Below, piece after piece: positions 33,178 through 43,839 of a stretch of 64,000 nucleotides of DNA. Location: contig NZ_BNED01000005.1 of NCBI RefSeq assembly GCF_016755875.1, positions 5,656,001 through 5,720,000 on the forward strand, given 5' to 3'. Each line of letters begins with the position of its first letter. Position 1 is the stretch's first letter. Made by a program: the position numbers and the translations under genes. This DNA comes from Streptomyces spororaveus. GTDB taxonomy: Bacteria; Actinomycetota; Actinomycetes; Streptomycetales; Streptomycetaceae. A model generated the notes under the pieces. It made no database searches. It had not been told where the DNA came from and saw only the letters and a program-made list of their open reading frames with translations.

Positions 33178-36048
33178 ATGAGCGAGACGAACACCCCGGC
33201 CCCCGAGGCGGCCGAGGCGCACCGCTACACGGCTGCCATGGCCGCCGACATCGAGGCACGCTGGCAGGACGTCTGGGACGCGCAGGGCACGTACGAGGCC
33301 CCGAACCCGACCGGTGACCTGGCCGGGGACCCCGCAGTGGTCGCACGGCCCAAGAAGTTCATCATGGACATGTTCCCGTACCCCTCCGGTGCGGGCCTGC
33401 ACGTCGGACACCCGCTCGGCTACATCGCCACCGACGTCTTCGCCCGCCACCAGCGGATGACCGGCCACAACGTCCTGCACACCCTGGGCTTCGACGCCTT
33501 CGGCCTGCCGGCCGAGCAGTACGCCGTGCAGACCGGTACGCACCCGCGGGTCTCGACCGAGGCCAACATCGAGAACATGAAGGTCCAGCTGCGCCGGCTG
33601 GGCCTGGGCCACGACAAGCGCCGCTCGTTCGCCACGATCGACCCGGACTACTACAAGTGGACCCAGTGGATCTTCCTGCAGATCTACAACTCCTGGTACG
33701 ACGCGGACGCGAAGAAGGCCCGGCCGATCACCGAGCTGGTCGCCGCCTTCGAGGACGGCTCCCGTGAGGTCCCCGGCGGCCGTGCCTGGTCCGAGCTGAC
33801 CGCGGCGGAGCGCGCCGACGTACTGAACGAGTACCGCCTGGCGTACTCCTCGGACGCGCCGGTGAACTGGTGCCCCGGGCTGGGCACCGTACTGGCCAAC
33901 GAGGAGGTCACCGCGGACGGCCGGTCCGAGCGCGGCAACTTCCCGGTCTTCAAGTCCCGGCTGAGCCAGTGGAACATGCGGATCACCGCCTACGCCGACC
34001 GGCTGATCGACGACCTGGACGCGCTGGACTGGCCCGAGGCCATCAAGCTGCAGCAGCGGAACTGGATCGGCCGCAGCGAGGGCGCGCGCGTCGACTTCGC
34101 GCTGGGCGACGAGGCCATCACCGTCTTCACCACCCGTCCGGACACGCTGTTCGGCGCCACCTACATGGTGCTGGCGCCCGAGCACCCGCTGGTCGAGAAG
34201 TTCATCCCGGCCGCCTGGCCCGAGGGCACCCACGACGTGTGGACCGGCGGGCACGCCACCCCGGCGGAGGCCGTCGCGGCCTACCGCAAGCAGGCCGCCT
34301 CGAAGTCGGACGTCGAGCGGCAGGCCGAGGCCAAGGACAAGACCGGTGTCTTCACCGGCGAGTACGCGATCAACCCGGTCAGCGGTGACAAGGTCCCGGT
34401 CTTCATCGCGGACTACGTGCTGATGGGCTACGGCACCGGCGCGATCATGGCCGTCCCGGCGCACGACGGACGCGACTTCGAGTTCGCGCGCGCCTTCGAG
34501 CTGCCGATGCGCTGCGTCGTGGAGCCGTCGGACGGGCGCGGCACCGACCCGGCCGAGTGGGACGACGCCTTCGTCTCCTACGACGCGAAGCTGGTCAACT
34601 CGACGGGCGAGGGCATCGCCCTGGACGGCCTGGGCGTCGTCGAGGCGAAGGCCGCGATCACCGACTGGCTGACCGAGCGCGGCATCGGCGAGGGGACGGT
34701 CAACTTCCGGCTGCGCGACTGGCTGTTCAGCCGTCAGCGCTACTGGGGCGAGCCCTTCCCGATCGTCTACGACGAGGACGGCGTCGCGCACTCGCTGCCC
34801 GAGTCGATGCTGCCCCTGGAGCTGCCGGAGGTCGAGGACTACTCCCCGCGCACCTTCGAGCCGGACGACGCCACGTCCAAGCCGGAGACCCCGCTGTCGC
34901 GCAACGGCGAGTGGGTGAACGTGGAGCTGGACCTGGGCGACGGCCGGGGCGTGCGTTCCTTCCGCCGCGAGACCAACACCATGCCCAACTGGGCCGGTTC
35001 CTGCTGGTACGAGCTGCGCTACCTGGACCCGAACAACGCGTCGGCCCTGGTGGACCCGGAGATCGAGCAGTACTGGATGGGTCCGCGCGAGGGCGCTCCG
35101 CACGGCGGTGTCGACCTGTACGTGGGCGGGGCCGAGCACGCGGTGCTGCACCTGCTGTACGCCCGCTTCTGGTCGAAGGTGCTGTTCGACCTGGGGCACG
35201 TCTCCTCGGCGGAGCCGTTCCACAAGCTCTTCAACCAGGGCATGATCCAGGCGTACGCGTACACCGACGCGCGCGGTGTCTACGTGCCCGCGGCCGAGGT
35301 CGAGGAGCGCGACGGCGGCTACTTCTACCAGGACCAGCCGGTCAAGCGTGAGCACGGCAAGATGGGCAAGTCCCTGAAGAACGCCGTCACGCCGGACGAG
35401 ATCTGCGAGGAGTACGGCGCGGACACGCTGCGCCTGTACGAGATGGCGATGGGCCCGCTGGACGTCTCCCGTCCGTGGGACACCCGGGCCGTGGTGGGCC
35501 AGTACCGGCTGCTGCAGCGCCTGTGGCGCAACATCGTGGACGAGGAGACCGGCGCGGTCACCGTCGTCGACGGAGAGCCGGGCGAGGACACCCTGCGCGC
35601 GCTGCACAAGGCGATCGACGGGGCCGGCTCGGACCTGACCGGGCTGCGCTTCAACACCGCCATCGCGAAGATCACCGAGCTGAACAACGCCCTGACGAAG
35701 GCCGGCCGCCCGCTGGAGCGCTCGGTCGCCGAGGCCCTGGTGCTGCTGGTCGCCCCGCTGGCCCCGCACATCGCGGAGGAGCTGTGGCACCGCCTGGGTC
35801 ACAGCGAGTCCGTGGTCCACCAGGACTTCCCGGTCGCGGACCCGGCGTACGTCGTGGACGAGAGCGTGACGTGCGTGGTGCAGGTCAAGGGCAAGGTCAA
35901 GGCGCGGCTGGAGGTGTCGCCGACGATCTCCGAGGCGGAGCTGGAGCAGCTGGCCGTGACCGATGAGGGTGTCGTGGCGGCGCTGGGCGGCGCGGAGATC
36001 CGCAAGGTGATCGTGCGCGCGCCGAAGCTGGTGAACATCGTCATCTGA
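33178..36048 (+). CDS. leuS: Leucyl-tRNA synthetase
   Basis: A 956-residue class I synthetase charging tRNA-Leu. The HIGH motif is HVGH at 75-78 ([15 protein letters not shown]), and the KMSKS motif is KMGKS at about 728-732. The editing domain (CP1) lies between them, with [14 protein letters not shown]. The C-terminal anticodon-binding and tail domains are present, and the length is normal. ATG 33178 has GGAG 11 nt upstream; the longer open frame to 32827 runs through the second tRNA and is not coding. The gene sits behind a predicted leucine attenuator. Confidence 0.97.
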   Translation: MSETNTPAPEAAEAHRYTAAMAADIEARWQDVWDAQGTYEAPNPTGDLAGDPAVVARPKKFIMDMFPYPSGAGLHVGHPLGYIATDVFARHQRMTGHNVLHTLGFDAFGLPAEQYAVQTGTHPRVSTEANIENMKVQLRRLGLGHDKRRSFATIDPDYYKWTQWIFLQIYNSWYDADAKKARPITELVAAFEDGSREVPGGRAWSELTAAERADVLNEYRLAYSSDAPVNWCPGLGTVLANEEVTADGRSERGNFPVFKSRLSQWNMRITAYADRLIDDLDALDWPEAIKLQQRNWIGRSEGARVDFALGDEAITVFTTRPDTLFGATYMVLAPEHPLVEKFIPAAWPEGTHDVWTGGHATPAEAVAAYRKQAASKSDVERQAEAKDKTGVFTGEYAINPVSGDKVPVFIADYVLMGYGTGAIMAVPAHDGRDFEFARAFELPMRCVVEPSDGRGTDPAEWDDAFVSYDAKLVNSTGEGIALDGLGVVEAKAAITDWLTERGIGEGTVNFRLRDWLFSRQRYWGEPFPIVYDEDGVAHSLPESMLPLELPEVEDYSPRTFEPDDATSKPETPLSRNGEWVNVELDLGDGRGVRSFRRETNTMPNWAGSCWYELRYLDPNNASALVDPEIEQYWMGPREGAPHGGVDLYVGGAEHAVLHLLYARFWSKVLFDLGHVSSAEPFHKLFNQGMIQAYAYTDARGVYVPAAEVEERDGGYFYQDQPVKREHGKMGKSLKNAVTPDEICEEYGADTLRLYEMAMGPLDVSRPWDTRAVVGQYRLLQRLWRNIVDEETGAVTVVDGEPGEDTLRALHKAIDGAGSDLTGLRFNTAIAKITELNNALTKAGRPLERSVAEALVLLVAPLAPHIAEELWHRLGHSESVVHQDFPVADPAYVVDESVTCVVQVKGKVKARLEVSPTISEAELEQLAVTDEGVVAALGGAEIRKVIVRAPKLVNIVI

Positions 36049-36169
36049 GAGCGCGCCCCCGCATGGGGGTGATCCCGTACGGGCAGGTTGGGGGTTCGAT
36101 TGGAACCCCTGGCCTGCCCGTGGCGTTTACCGTGGAGGAGAAGAGCGACGCTTGGGGAAAGGGGCCGTC

Positions 36170-36967
36170 ATGGAGGTCGCGTTGATCATTTTCGCGCTGA
36201 TGCTGCTGGCTTTCGTCGGCCTCGGCGCGTACCTCACGGTCAAGGCGGTGGGAGCGGCCAAGCGGGGCGTGGAGCGCACGGTCGTGCAGGCGCGGCGCAC
36301 GGTCGAGGACACCACGCTGCGGGCCAAGAGCTTCGGCCAGGTCGGAGTGGTGGGGGCGCTGGCACAGGTGCGGCTGGACCTGCGGACCTCGATGCGCGCC
36401 ACCCAGCAGGCGCTGGCCGACGGGGTCCGGGCGGATGCCTCGCTGCGGGAGTCCCTGGGGCTGTTCGAGCAGCTGAGCGCGCACGGGCACGAGCTCGACG
36501 GTGAGCTGAAGCGGCTGGAGCAGGAGCCCGACCGGCGGCGCACCGCCGAGCTCCTCCCGGACCTGCGCGAGCGCGCGGCACAGATCATCAAGGCCGCCGA
36601 CTCCCTGCGGTGGGCGGCCCGTGACCGGGCCAGGCGGTTCGCGGCGGACGACCTGTCCCTCTTGTCGGAGCAGATCGAGATGGAGTCGGGCGCGCTGCGC
36701 GACTGGTCCCGCGAACCGGCGGACGACCTGGCGGCCGCGGCCGCCGAGTGGGACGCCGCGCAGTCCGCGCCGTCCGCCCACTCCGCACCGGCCGCACCCG
36801 CTGCACCGGCCGCACCCGCTGCACCGGCTGCACCGGCTGCACCGGCTGCACCGGCTGCACCGGCGCCGAAGCCGACCCCCACGGCCCCGCCGGCCGCCTT
36901 GAACCCGCCGACTCCGACGGTGCAGTACCCGTGGCAGAAGGCCCCGCGCCCGGAGAGCGCCGGCTGA
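36170..36967 (+). CDS. Membrane-anchored helical protein with Ala-Pro tail
   Basis: A 265-residue protein with an N-terminal membrane helix (LIIFALMLLAFVGLGAYL, about 4-21). A long alpha-helical, charged region follows (about 25-190, including RGVERTVVQARRTVEDTTLRAK and LRESLGLFEQLSAHGHELDGEL), probably coiled-coil and cytoplasmic. An Ala-Ala-Pro repeat tail ends WQKAPRPESAG. ATG 36170 follows GGGGAAAGGGG. No enzymatic motif is seen and I do not recognise the family. Confidence 0.75.
   Translation: MEVALIIFALMLLAFVGLGAYLTVKAVGAAKRGVERTVVQARRTVEDTTLRAKSFGQVGVVGALAQVRLDLRTSMRATQQALADGVRADASLRESLGLFEQLSAHGHELDGELKRLEQEPDRRRTAELLPDLRERAAQIIKAADSLRWAARDRARRFAADDLSLLSEQIEMESGALRDWSREPADDLAAAAAEWDAAQSAPSAHSAPAAPAAPAAPAAPAAPAAPAAPAAPAPKPTPTAPPAALNPPTPTVQYPWQKAPRPESAG
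36785..36865 (+). repeat. Nine tandem 9-bp repeats encoding Ala-Pro-Ala
   Basis: Nine units of GCACCGGCT or GCACCCGCT with single-base variants, in frame and encoding an APA repeat in the tail of the preceding membrane-anchored protein. Four consecutive units (36821-36856) are identical, so copy number is likely to vary between strains. Confidence 0.9.
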
Positions 36968-37108
36968 CACCCCCGCCGGGACCCGGGCCCGCCGGGACCC
37001 GGCCCCCGCGCGCTCCGTAGGCTCTGGCCACCACCGCGGCAGCGGTACGCCCGGACCCCACCCCGCCCGGGTCGGGGGCCCAGGCTGCCGTCGAGGCCCC
37101 ACTGGCGG

Positions 37109-37114
37109 TAACCT
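37109..37114 (+). promoter_or_regulatory. -10 box for the DegV gene
   Basis: TAACCT (TAnnnT) ends 7 nt before ATG 37122, consistent with a leaderless transcript. Confidence 0.45.
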
Positions 37115-37121
37115 CCGGCTC

Positions 37122-37967
37122 ATGTCCCGCCATGTCGCCATCGTCACCGATTCCACGGCCTATCTGCCCCGACCGGCCATGGCGCGGCACGGAATCACCG
37201 CCGTCCCGCTCACCGTGGTGCTCGGTGGTGAGGCCCTTGAGGAAGGCACCGAGATCTCGGCGCGCAGCCTGGCCCTTGCCCTGCAGAAGCGCCGCTCGGT
37301 CACCACCTCCCGCCCCAGCACGGAGGAGTTCGTCCGGGCCTACCGGGCCGCGGCGGACGCCGGCGCGACCGGCATCGTCAGCCTGCACCTGTCCGCCGAG
37401 TTCTCCGGCACCTACGACGCGGCCGTGGTCGCCGCCAGGACCGCACCCGTACCGGTCCGTGTCCTGGACACGGGCATGGTCGCGATGGCCCTCGGTTTCT
37501 GCGCGCTCGCCGCCGCCGAGGTGGCCGAGGCGGGCGGATCCGTGGACGAGGCCGTGGCGGCCGCCGAGAAGCGGGCGGCGGACATGGCCGCGTACTTCTA
37601 CGTCGACACCCTCGACTACCTCCGCCGCGGCGGCCGGATCGGGGCGGCCCAGGCCCTCCTCGGCTCCGCCCTGGCGGTGAAGCCCCTGCTCACGCTGGAC
37701 GGCGGGCGGATCGAGATGCTGGAGAAGGTCCGTACGTCCTCCAAGGCCATCGCCCGCCTGGAGGAGCTGGCCGTCGAACGCGCCGGGTCCGCCGACGTGG
37801 ACGTGGCGGTGCACCACCTGGCGGCTCCGGAGCGGGCGGAGAAGCTCGCCGAGCGGCTCCGCGAGCGCATCCCCGGACTGGTCGAGCTGCACGTCAGCGA
37901 GGTCGGTGCGGTGATCGGGGCACACACCGGCCCGGGGCTGCTGGCGGCGGTCGTCTCGCCCCGCTGA
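37122..37967 (+). CDS. DegV family fatty-acid-binding protein
   Basis: A 281-residue DegV (FakB-like) protein. DegV proteins bind a fatty acid in a buried pocket; in Firmicutes FakB presents it to the kinase FakA. The family N-terminus VAIVTDSTAYLP, the TSRPSTEEF segment, LHLSAEFSGTYDAA, DTGMVAMALGF and the LRRGGRIG motif are present. No FakA gene is visible nearby. A -10 box lies 7 nt before ATG 37122, with no ribosome binding site. Confidence 0.93.
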   Translation: MSRHVAIVTDSTAYLPRPAMARHGITAVPLTVVLGGEALEEGTEISARSLALALQKRRSVTTSRPSTEEFVRAYRAAADAGATGIVSLHLSAEFSGTYDAAVVAARTAPVPVRVLDTGMVAMALGFCALAAAEVAEAGGSVDEAVAAAEKRAADMAAYFYVDTLDYLRRGGRIGAAQALLGSALAVKPLLTLDGGRIEMLEKVRTSSKAIARLEELAVERAGSADVDVAVHHLAAPERAEKLAERLRERIPGLVELHVSEVGAVIGAHTGPGLLAAVVSPR

Positions 37968-38076
37968 ACACGCCGCCCTCACCGGAACGAGTGGCTGGGT
38001 TATCCACAACGATCTTTTTTTCCACTGGAATTGAGTGTTCCGAACGGGGGCGCGGATCGGCCCCTACGGTCGTGGC

Positions 38077-39123
38077 ATGAATCTTCGAGCGCGTGCTTCG
38101 CATCCGTCGGGCGCCACCAGTGGCCCGGGCCGTTCCCGTCTCTCCGACGGCCGGCTTTCCGACAGCCGTTCCTCCGACGGCCGGCTTTCCGACAGCCGGC
38201 GCCGGCATCGTCGGACGGCTCGTGGCCGACGGGTTCCCCATCCGGATGCGGGCGTGGTGCGCCGACGGGCCGAGGCGCTGCTGGGCGGCAGCAGCCCGCC
38301 GCAGGCCCCGCCCCCGCCCCCGCCACCCCGCGCCGTCCAGGCGCCGCCCGCGGCCCCGGAGGGGCTGGATGCCCAGGCACCGCCCGATGAGCCGTCCGGG
38401 CTGTCCTCAGGGGCCGCGAGGAGGGCGGCCGTGCGGGAGCGTCTGCCGCTGTGGCTGCAGGACCGCTGCGAGGTGCGGCCGCGTGCGGTGGCCGCCGTCG
38501 GGGTGGTGCTGCTCGCCGCCGTCGGTCTCGCCGGGCAGCAGTACTGGTCGGCCCGGCCGCGCGCGGTGACCGTGCCCGCGGTGGTCGCCCCGGGGGCCGT
38601 ACCGGCGGCTGCCACGGCACCGGCGGCCGGAGTTCCGGCCGCGGGGGTGGAAGCCGGAGCGGCCGCGCGGATCGTCGTCGACGTCAGCGGCAAGGTCCGG
38701 GATCCCGGGGTGCGGCGGCTGCCCGCCGGTTCGCGGGTGGAGGACGCCTTGGCCGCCGCCGGGGGAGTGCCTCCCGGCACCGACACGACCGGGCTGAACC
38801 GGGCCCGCGTGCTGGTCGACGGCGAGCAGGTGGTGGTCGGCGCGCCGGCGCAGCCGCCACCGGCCGGGCCGGGCGGCGGTGCCGGCTCGGCCTCCGGCTC
38901 CGGGTCCGGCTCCGGCTCGGGCCCTGGTTCCGGCCCGCTGAGTCTGGGGTCGGCCACGGTCGCCCAGCTCGACGGCCTGCCCGGCGTCGGGCCGGTGCTG
39001 GCGCAGCACATCGTCGATTTCCGCACCGCCCGCGGCGGCTTCCGCTCCGTGGAGGAGCTCCGCCAGGTCGTCGGCATCGGTGAGCGGCGCTTCGCCGACC
39101 TGCGTAAGCTGGTGCGGCCGTGA
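38077..39123 (+). CDS. comEA: ComEA-type helix-hairpin-helix DNA-binding protein
   Basis: A 348-residue predicted membrane-anchored DNA receptor. The N-terminal region is disordered, with a 10-residue tandem duplication (LSDGRLSDSR-like), followed by a membrane helix (PRAVAAVGVVLLAAVGLAG, about 138-156). An SLBB domain (IVVDVSGKVRDPGVRRLPAG, about 200-260) and a Gly/Ser linker come next, then a helix-hairpin-helix pair at the end (LDGLPGVGPVLAQHIVDFR and LRQVVGIGERRFADLRKL). The start is ATG 38077. Its stop overlaps the GTG of comEC as GTGA, as in other Gram-positive competence operons, although Streptomyces is not known to be naturally competent. Confidence 0.9.
   Translation: MNLRARASHPSGATSGPGRSRLSDGRLSDSRSSDGRLSDSRRRHRRTARGRRVPHPDAGVVRRRAEALLGGSSPPQAPPPPPPPRAVQAPPAAPEGLDAQAPPDEPSGLSSGAARRAAVRERLPLWLQDRCEVRPRAVAAVGVVLLAAVGLAGQQYWSARPRAVTVPAVVAPGAVPAAATAPAAGVPAAGVEAGAAARIVVDVSGKVRDPGVRRLPAGSRVEDALAAAGGVPPGTDTTGLNRARVLVDGEQVVVGAPAQPPPAGPGGGAGSASGSGSGSGSGPGSGPLSLGSATVAQLDGLPGVGPVLAQHIVDFRTARGGFRSVEELRQVVGIGERRFADLRKLVRP
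38143..38200 (+). repeat. 30-bp tandem duplication in comEA
   Basis: Two direct copies, 30 bp apart, of a segment reading tccgacggccggctttccga then cagccg (starting 38143 and 38173). They encode a duplicated SDGRLSDSR block in the disordered N-terminus. Confidence 0.85.
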
Positions 39124-41574
39124 ACCGCCCGGTGGGTCCGGTCCCGCCGGACCTCCGCCTCGCGGTGCCCGCCGTGGCCGCCTGGGCGGCGGCCGCCCTC
39201 GCCCTGGACGCGCCCGTCCACCGGACCGCCCTCGGGGTGGGCCTGGGGATGGCCTGCGCGGGCCTGCTGATGCTGGGCGCGTGCCGGCGCCCGGGACCCC
39301 TGTGGCGGCTCGCCCCGGCCGCGGCGGCGGCCCTGCTGTGCGCGGCCGCCGGAGCCGGGGTGGCGGGGCTCCAGCGGGCCGAGGCGAGGGCCGGGCCGGT
39401 GGCGGGGCTGGCGCGGGAGCACGCCCGCGTCCTCGCGGAGCTCACCGTCGGCTCCGACCCCAGGGCCGCCCGGAGCGGGAGCGGACCACCGGTGACGGTG
39501 CTGGACGCGGTGGTGACCCGGGTGACCGGGCCCGACGGGTCGAGCACCCGGGTCGAGACCCCGGTGCGGGTGCTGGCCGGGCACCCGGGATGGGCCAGGC
39601 TGCAGCCTTCCACCCGGGTGACGGTGGTCGCCCGGCTGGCTCCGGCGCGGGGCGGGGAGCGGGCCGTGGCGCTGTTCCGTCCGGCCGGTGACACCCCGCC
39701 CGGGGTGACCGGCGGCCCGGACACCGTCCAGCGGCTCGCGGGGCGGCTGCGGGCCGGACTGCGCGAGGCCACCGAGGGGCTTCCCCCGGATGCCCGGGCC
39801 CTGCTGCCGGGGCTGGTCGTCGGGGACACGTCCAGGGTTCCGCCCGATCTGCACGAGGCCTTCCGGGCCACCGACCTGCTGCACCTGCTGGCCGTCTCGG
39901 GGTCCAACCTGACCGTGGTCCTGTTCCTGCTCATCGGACCCCCGGCCCGCGCGCAACAGGCCGAACGGAGCGGGCTGGCACCCCGACTCGGGCTCTCGCT
40001 CCGGGTGACCGCCCTGTGCGGGGCGGCCCTGACGCTGGCGTTCGTGGTGGTGTGCCGGCCGGAGCCGAGCGTGCTGCGGGCCGCTGCCTGCGGCGCGGTC
40101 ACCCTGCTGGCCATCGCCACCGGGCGGCGCAGGTCCCTGATCCCGGCCCTGGGCGCGGCCGTGCTGCTGCTGGTGCTCCACGACCCGTGGCTGGCCCGCA
40201 GCCACGGCTTCCTGCTCTCCGTGCTGGCCACCGGGGCGCTGCTCACCCTCGCTCCCCGGTGGAGCGCAGCCCTGCGGCGCCGTGGGGCGGGGCCGCGGCT
40301 CGCCGAGGCGCTGGGTGCCGCGGCGGCCGCGCAGGCGGTGTGCGCGCCCGTGGTGGCCGTGCTCGCCGCCCGGGTCAGCCTGGTGGCGGTGCCGTGCAAT
40401 CTGCTGGCCGAGCTGGCGGCCGGTCCCGCGACGGTGCTCGGTTTCGCCGCGCTCGCGGTGTCCCCGGTGTGGATGCCCGCCGCCGAGCTGCTCGCCCGGT
40501 GCGCGGGGGTGCCGGCCGGGTGGATCGCGGGCGTGGCCCGGGCCGGGGCCCGGTTCCCGGGCGCGGAGCTGCCGTGGCCGGGCGGGCTCACCGGCGGCGT
40601 TCTGCTGGCCGCCGCCACCCTGGCCGTCGTCGTGGTCGGCGGCGCCCGGTTCCGCGGCCGGGGGTGGCTCTGCTCCGCCCTGGCGGCGCTGCTGCTCCTG
40701 GTCGTACTGCGGCCGCCGCAGCTCACCCGTACGCTCTCCGGCTGGCCTCCGCCCGACTGGAGCTACGTCCAGTGCGCCGTCGGGCAGGGGGACGCGGCCG
40801 TGCTCGCCGTCGGCCCCGGCGAGGCCCTGGTGGTGGACGCCGGCCCGGAGCCCGGCCCGGTGGACGAGTGCCTGCGCGCCCTCGGTGTGCGGCGGGTGCC
40901 GCTGCTCCTGCTGACGCACTTTCACGCCGATCACGTGGGAGGCCTGCCGGGGGTGCTGCGGGGCAGGTCCGTGGGTGTGATCCAGGCCACCGCGCTGGAA
41001 GAGCCGCCGGGACAGGCCGAGTTCGTCCGGCGGACCGCCGCGGCCGCCGGTGTGCCGATCGTGCGGGCGGCGCAGGGGGAGCGGCGCCGGGCCGGGCCGT
41101 TCACATGGCAGGTGCTCTGGCCGCCGTCGGCCGGACCGCTGCCCGAAGGGCCCAACGACGCGAGCGTCGCCCTGCTGGTGCGCGGCGCCGGACTGACCCT
41201 GCTCCTGCTCGGCGACCTCGAACCGCCCGCTCAGCAAGCCCTCCTGAGGGCTCATCCGGACCTCGGTCCGGTGGACGTCCTCAAGGTCGCCCACCACGGC
41301 TCCGCGCACCAGGACCCGGAGCTCTACGCCCGGGTCCGGCCGCGGCTCGCGCTCGTTCCCGTCGGCGCGGGCAACCGGTACGGGCACCCCGCGCCCCGTA
41401 CGCTCGCCCGGCTGCGGGAGCTGGGCGCGACCGTGCTGCGCACCGACACGGACGGCTCGATCGCCGTCACCGGGAGTGGAGTTCGACTACGGTCATTTCC
41501 GGCCATCCGGCGGCGGAATCGACGCGGCCATACCGGGCGCGACCACTCTGTTTGCCCACAACCCGACAGCATGA
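39120..41574 (+). CDS. comEC: ComEC/Rec2-type competence membrane protein, 3' end unresolved
   Basis: A polytopic channel-like protein for DNA uptake: an N-terminal DUF4131-like region, the membrane competence domain (many helices, about 240-530) and a C-terminal metallo-beta-lactamase domain with THFHADHVGG near residue 600 and KVAHHGSAH near 722. The recognisable domain ends around codon 785 (near 41475), the usual size. In its own frame no stop follows until TGA 43917-43919, which would run across the YceI and holA genes in another frame. The coordinates given end at the first stop in the neighbouring +1 frame (41572-41574), which a single-base shift would reach. GTG start at 39120. Confidence 0.85.
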
Positions 41575-41631
41575 TCGAATGCGTCTTCGCCAGACCGGTC
41601 CAAGTCCACACAGCACGGGGGTGCATCAGTC

Positions 41632-42522
41632 ATGTTCAGTCGCAGACGGGGGATGGAGACGGCCGGGACTGCCGGAAGTTCCGGCCCGTCCACATCCGCG
41701 ACACTGACGCTGCCGCCGACGGCGCGTCTGCTCAGCTGCCGGGTCCTCGACACGGTCCACCGCCCGCTCCGGCAGGCGACGTTCGAGGTGACCGACCCGA
41801 TCGGCCGTCGGATCGTCAGCGGCGAGACCGATCCGTACGGCGGCTTCACCGCGGCCGTGCCGGAGGGGGAGTACCGGCTCTCCGTGACCGCCGAGGGCTA
41901 CGCGCCCTTCCACGGGGTGACGATCGTGGGGGACCCGGCGCAGCCCGGTACCGCCGAGATCGTCCTGGACGCGGTGGAGCCGCCGCTGCTGCCGCAGCCC
42001 GGCCACTGGGAGCTCGACCCGACCCACTCGACCATCGGCTTCACGGCCCGCCACATCGGCCTGGCCCGGATCCGCGGCCGGTTCACCACGTTCGCCGGGG
42101 CGGTGCGGATAGCCGAGCGCATGGAGGACTCCTCCATGCACGTGATCATCGACGCGGCGAGCATCGACACCGGGGTGCGGATGCGCGACGACCACCTGAG
42201 GTCGGCGGACTTCCTGGACGCGGTCCGCCACCCCACGGTCGAGTTCTACAGCGAGCGGTTCATCCACCGCAGCGGCGGCCGCTGGACCGTCGCCGGGGCG
42301 CTCACGCTCCACGGCGTGAGCCGGTCCGTGACCCTGGACACCGAGTACCTCGGTCTGGGCACGGGCCTGGAGGGCGAGCTCCGGGCGGCCTGCCGGGCCA
42401 CCACCGAGCTGCACCGCGAGGACTTCACCCTCAACTGGCAGTCGATGCTGGCGCAGGGGATCGCGGCCATCGGTTCGAGCGTGGAAGTGACCCTGGACGT
42501 CCAGGCCGTGCGCAAGGCCTGA
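41632..42522 (+). CDS. YceI family protein with N-terminal carboxypeptidase-regulatory-like domain
   Basis: A 296-residue protein. Residues about 25-110 form a small beta-sandwich of the carboxypeptidase regulatory/prealbumin type (LLSCRVLDTVHRPLRQATFEV, TDPYGGFTAAVPEGEYRLSV). Residues from about 122 form a YceI domain (WELDPTHSTIGFTARH, GALTLHGVSRSVTLD), a lipocalin-like barrel that binds isoprenoid lipids in known members. No signal peptide is seen, so it appears cytoplasmic, unlike many YceI proteins. The start is ATG 41632 behind GGGGG. The regulatory-domain fusion is recurrent in actinobacteria. Function unknown. Confidence 0.88.
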   Translation: MFSRRRGMETAGTAGSSGPSTSATLTLPPTARLLSCRVLDTVHRPLRQATFEVTDPIGRRIVSGETDPYGGFTAAVPEGEYRLSVTAEGYAPFHGVTIVGDPAQPGTAEIVLDAVEPPLLPQPGHWELDPTHSTIGFTARHIGLARIRGRFTTFAGAVRIAERMEDSSMHVIIDAASIDTGVRMRDDHLRSADFLDAVRHPTVEFYSERFIHRSGGRWTVAGALTLHGVSRSVTLDTEYLGLGTGLEGELRAACRATTELHREDFTLNWQSMLAQGIAAIGSSVEVTLDVQAVRKA

Positions 42523-42542
42523 GGTGCGCGGGCGGAGGCCCC

Positions 42543-42785
42543 CTACGGGGCTTCCAGCCAGCCCTCGTACTCGGCGGCGAGGTCGTCCAGCGAGGTGCTG
42601 TCGAGCCGTTCCTGCGGATCCTCGACGACCACCAGCCACTGGGCGTCCTCGGCGTCGTCCTCGCCGGCGAGCGCGTCGCGGACCAACTGCGGTTCCTCCG
42701 GGAGGCCGAAGCGGTCGACGGCCTCCTGGGCCACCTCCTCGGCGGCGTCGCGGTCGGGCAGGACGAGTACATGTCGCACATTCAC
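42543..42785 (-). CDS. Small conserved hypothetical protein
   Basis: An 80-residue acidic protein on the minus strand (VNVRHVLVLPDRDAAEEVAQEAVDRFG start, LDDLAAEYEGWLEAP end). It is probably a single alpha/beta fold with the DAEDAQWLVVVEDP central segment. It starts at GTG 42785 with GAGAA about 10 nt upstream; longer open frame upstream (to 43118) runs antisense to holA and is not coding. I recall homologues at this place in Streptomyces. No function apparent. Confidence 0.65.
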   Translation of the reverse strand: MNVRHVLVLPDRDAAEEVAQEAVDRFGLPEEPQLVRDALAGEDDAEDAQWLVVVEDPQERLDSTSLDDLAAEYEGWLEAP

Positions 42786-42846
42786 GCGACCATTCTCGGG
42801 CACGCGGGGCGGGGGGCTGTCGGTGCGGCGTGGGATGCTGGAGCCG

Positions 42847-43839
42847 ATGGCCACCAGGAAGAACTCCACCGACGATCCGCTTGCCCCGCTCACCCTCGCG
42901 GTGGGGCAGGAGGAGCTGCTGCTCGACCGCGCCGTGCGCGAGGTGGTGGCGGCCGCCCGTGCCGCCGACGCCGACACGGACGTCCGCGATCTCGCCTCCG
43001 AGCAGCTCCAGCCCGGCACGCTCGCCGAGCTGACGAGCCCCTCGCTCTTCTCCGAGCGCAAGGTCCTGATCGTGCGGGGCGCGCAGGACCTGTCCGCCGA
43101 CTCCGTCAAGGAGGTCAAGGCCTACCTCGCCGCGCCCTACGAGGAGATCATCCTGGTCCTCCTGCACGCGGGCGGCGTCAAGGGCAAGGGCCTGCTGGAC
43201 GCCGCGCGCAAGGCGGGCGCCCGGGAGATCGCCTGCCCGAAGATGACGAAGGCCGCCGACCGGCTGTCCTTCGTTCGCGGCGAATTCCGCACGCTCGGCC
43301 GCTCGGCGACCCCGGAGGCCTGCCAGAACCTGGTGGACGCCATCGGCAGCGACCTGCGGGAGCTGGCGAGCGCGGCCGCGCAGTTGTGCGCCGACGTCGA
43401 GGGCACCATCGACGAAGCCGTCGTCGCCCGCTACTACACGGGCCGGGCCGAGGCCTCCAGCTTCACGGTCGCCGACAGGGCGGTCGAGGGGCGGGCGGCC
43501 GAGGCCCTGGAGGCCCTGCGCTGGTCCCTGGCCACCGGGGTGGCGCCGGTCCTGATCACCAGCGCCCTGGCGCAGGCGGTCCGGGCGATCGGCAAGCTCG
43601 CCTCCGCCCCCCGCGGGGCCCGCCCCGGCGACCTCGCCCGGGACCTGGGCATGCCGCCCTGGAAGATCGACCGGGTCCGCCAGCAGATGCGCGGCTGGTC
43701 GGCGGACGCGGTCTCGGACGCCCTGCGCGCCGTGGCCGACGCCGACGCCGGGGTCAAGGGCGGCGGAGACGATCCCGAGTACGCCCTGGAGAAGGCCGTG
43801 GTGGCGGTGGCCAGCGCGGCCCGCCCCCAGCGCAGGTAG
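42847..43839 (+). CDS. holA: DNA polymerase III subunit delta
   Basis: A 330-residue clamp-loader subunit that opens the beta sliding clamp. The actinobacterial HolA pattern is visible: APLTLAVGQEELLLDRAVREVV, LTSPSLFSERKVLIVRGAQDL and LASAAAQLCADV, with a C-terminal helical bundle (LGMPPWKIDRVRQQMRGWSA). The frame is open to 42595; ATG 42847 is preferred from the expected N-terminus (MATRKNSTDD), although the ribosome binding site is poor and ATG 42835 is possible. It precedes the convergent rpsT gene. Confidence 0.92.
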   Translation: MATRKNSTDDPLAPLTLAVGQEELLLDRAVREVVAAARAADADTDVRDLASEQLQPGTLAELTSPSLFSERKVLIVRGAQDLSADSVKEVKAYLAAPYEEIILVLLHAGGVKGKGLLDAARKAGAREIACPKMTKAADRLSFVRGEFRTLGRSATPEACQNLVDAIGSDLRELASAAAQLCADVEGTIDEAVVARYYTGRAEASSFTVADRAVEGRAAEALEALRWSLATGVAPVLITSALAQAVRAIGKLASAPRGARPGDLARDLGMPPWKIDRVRQQMRGWSADAVSDALRAVADADAGVKGGGDDPEYALEKAVVAVASAARPQRR

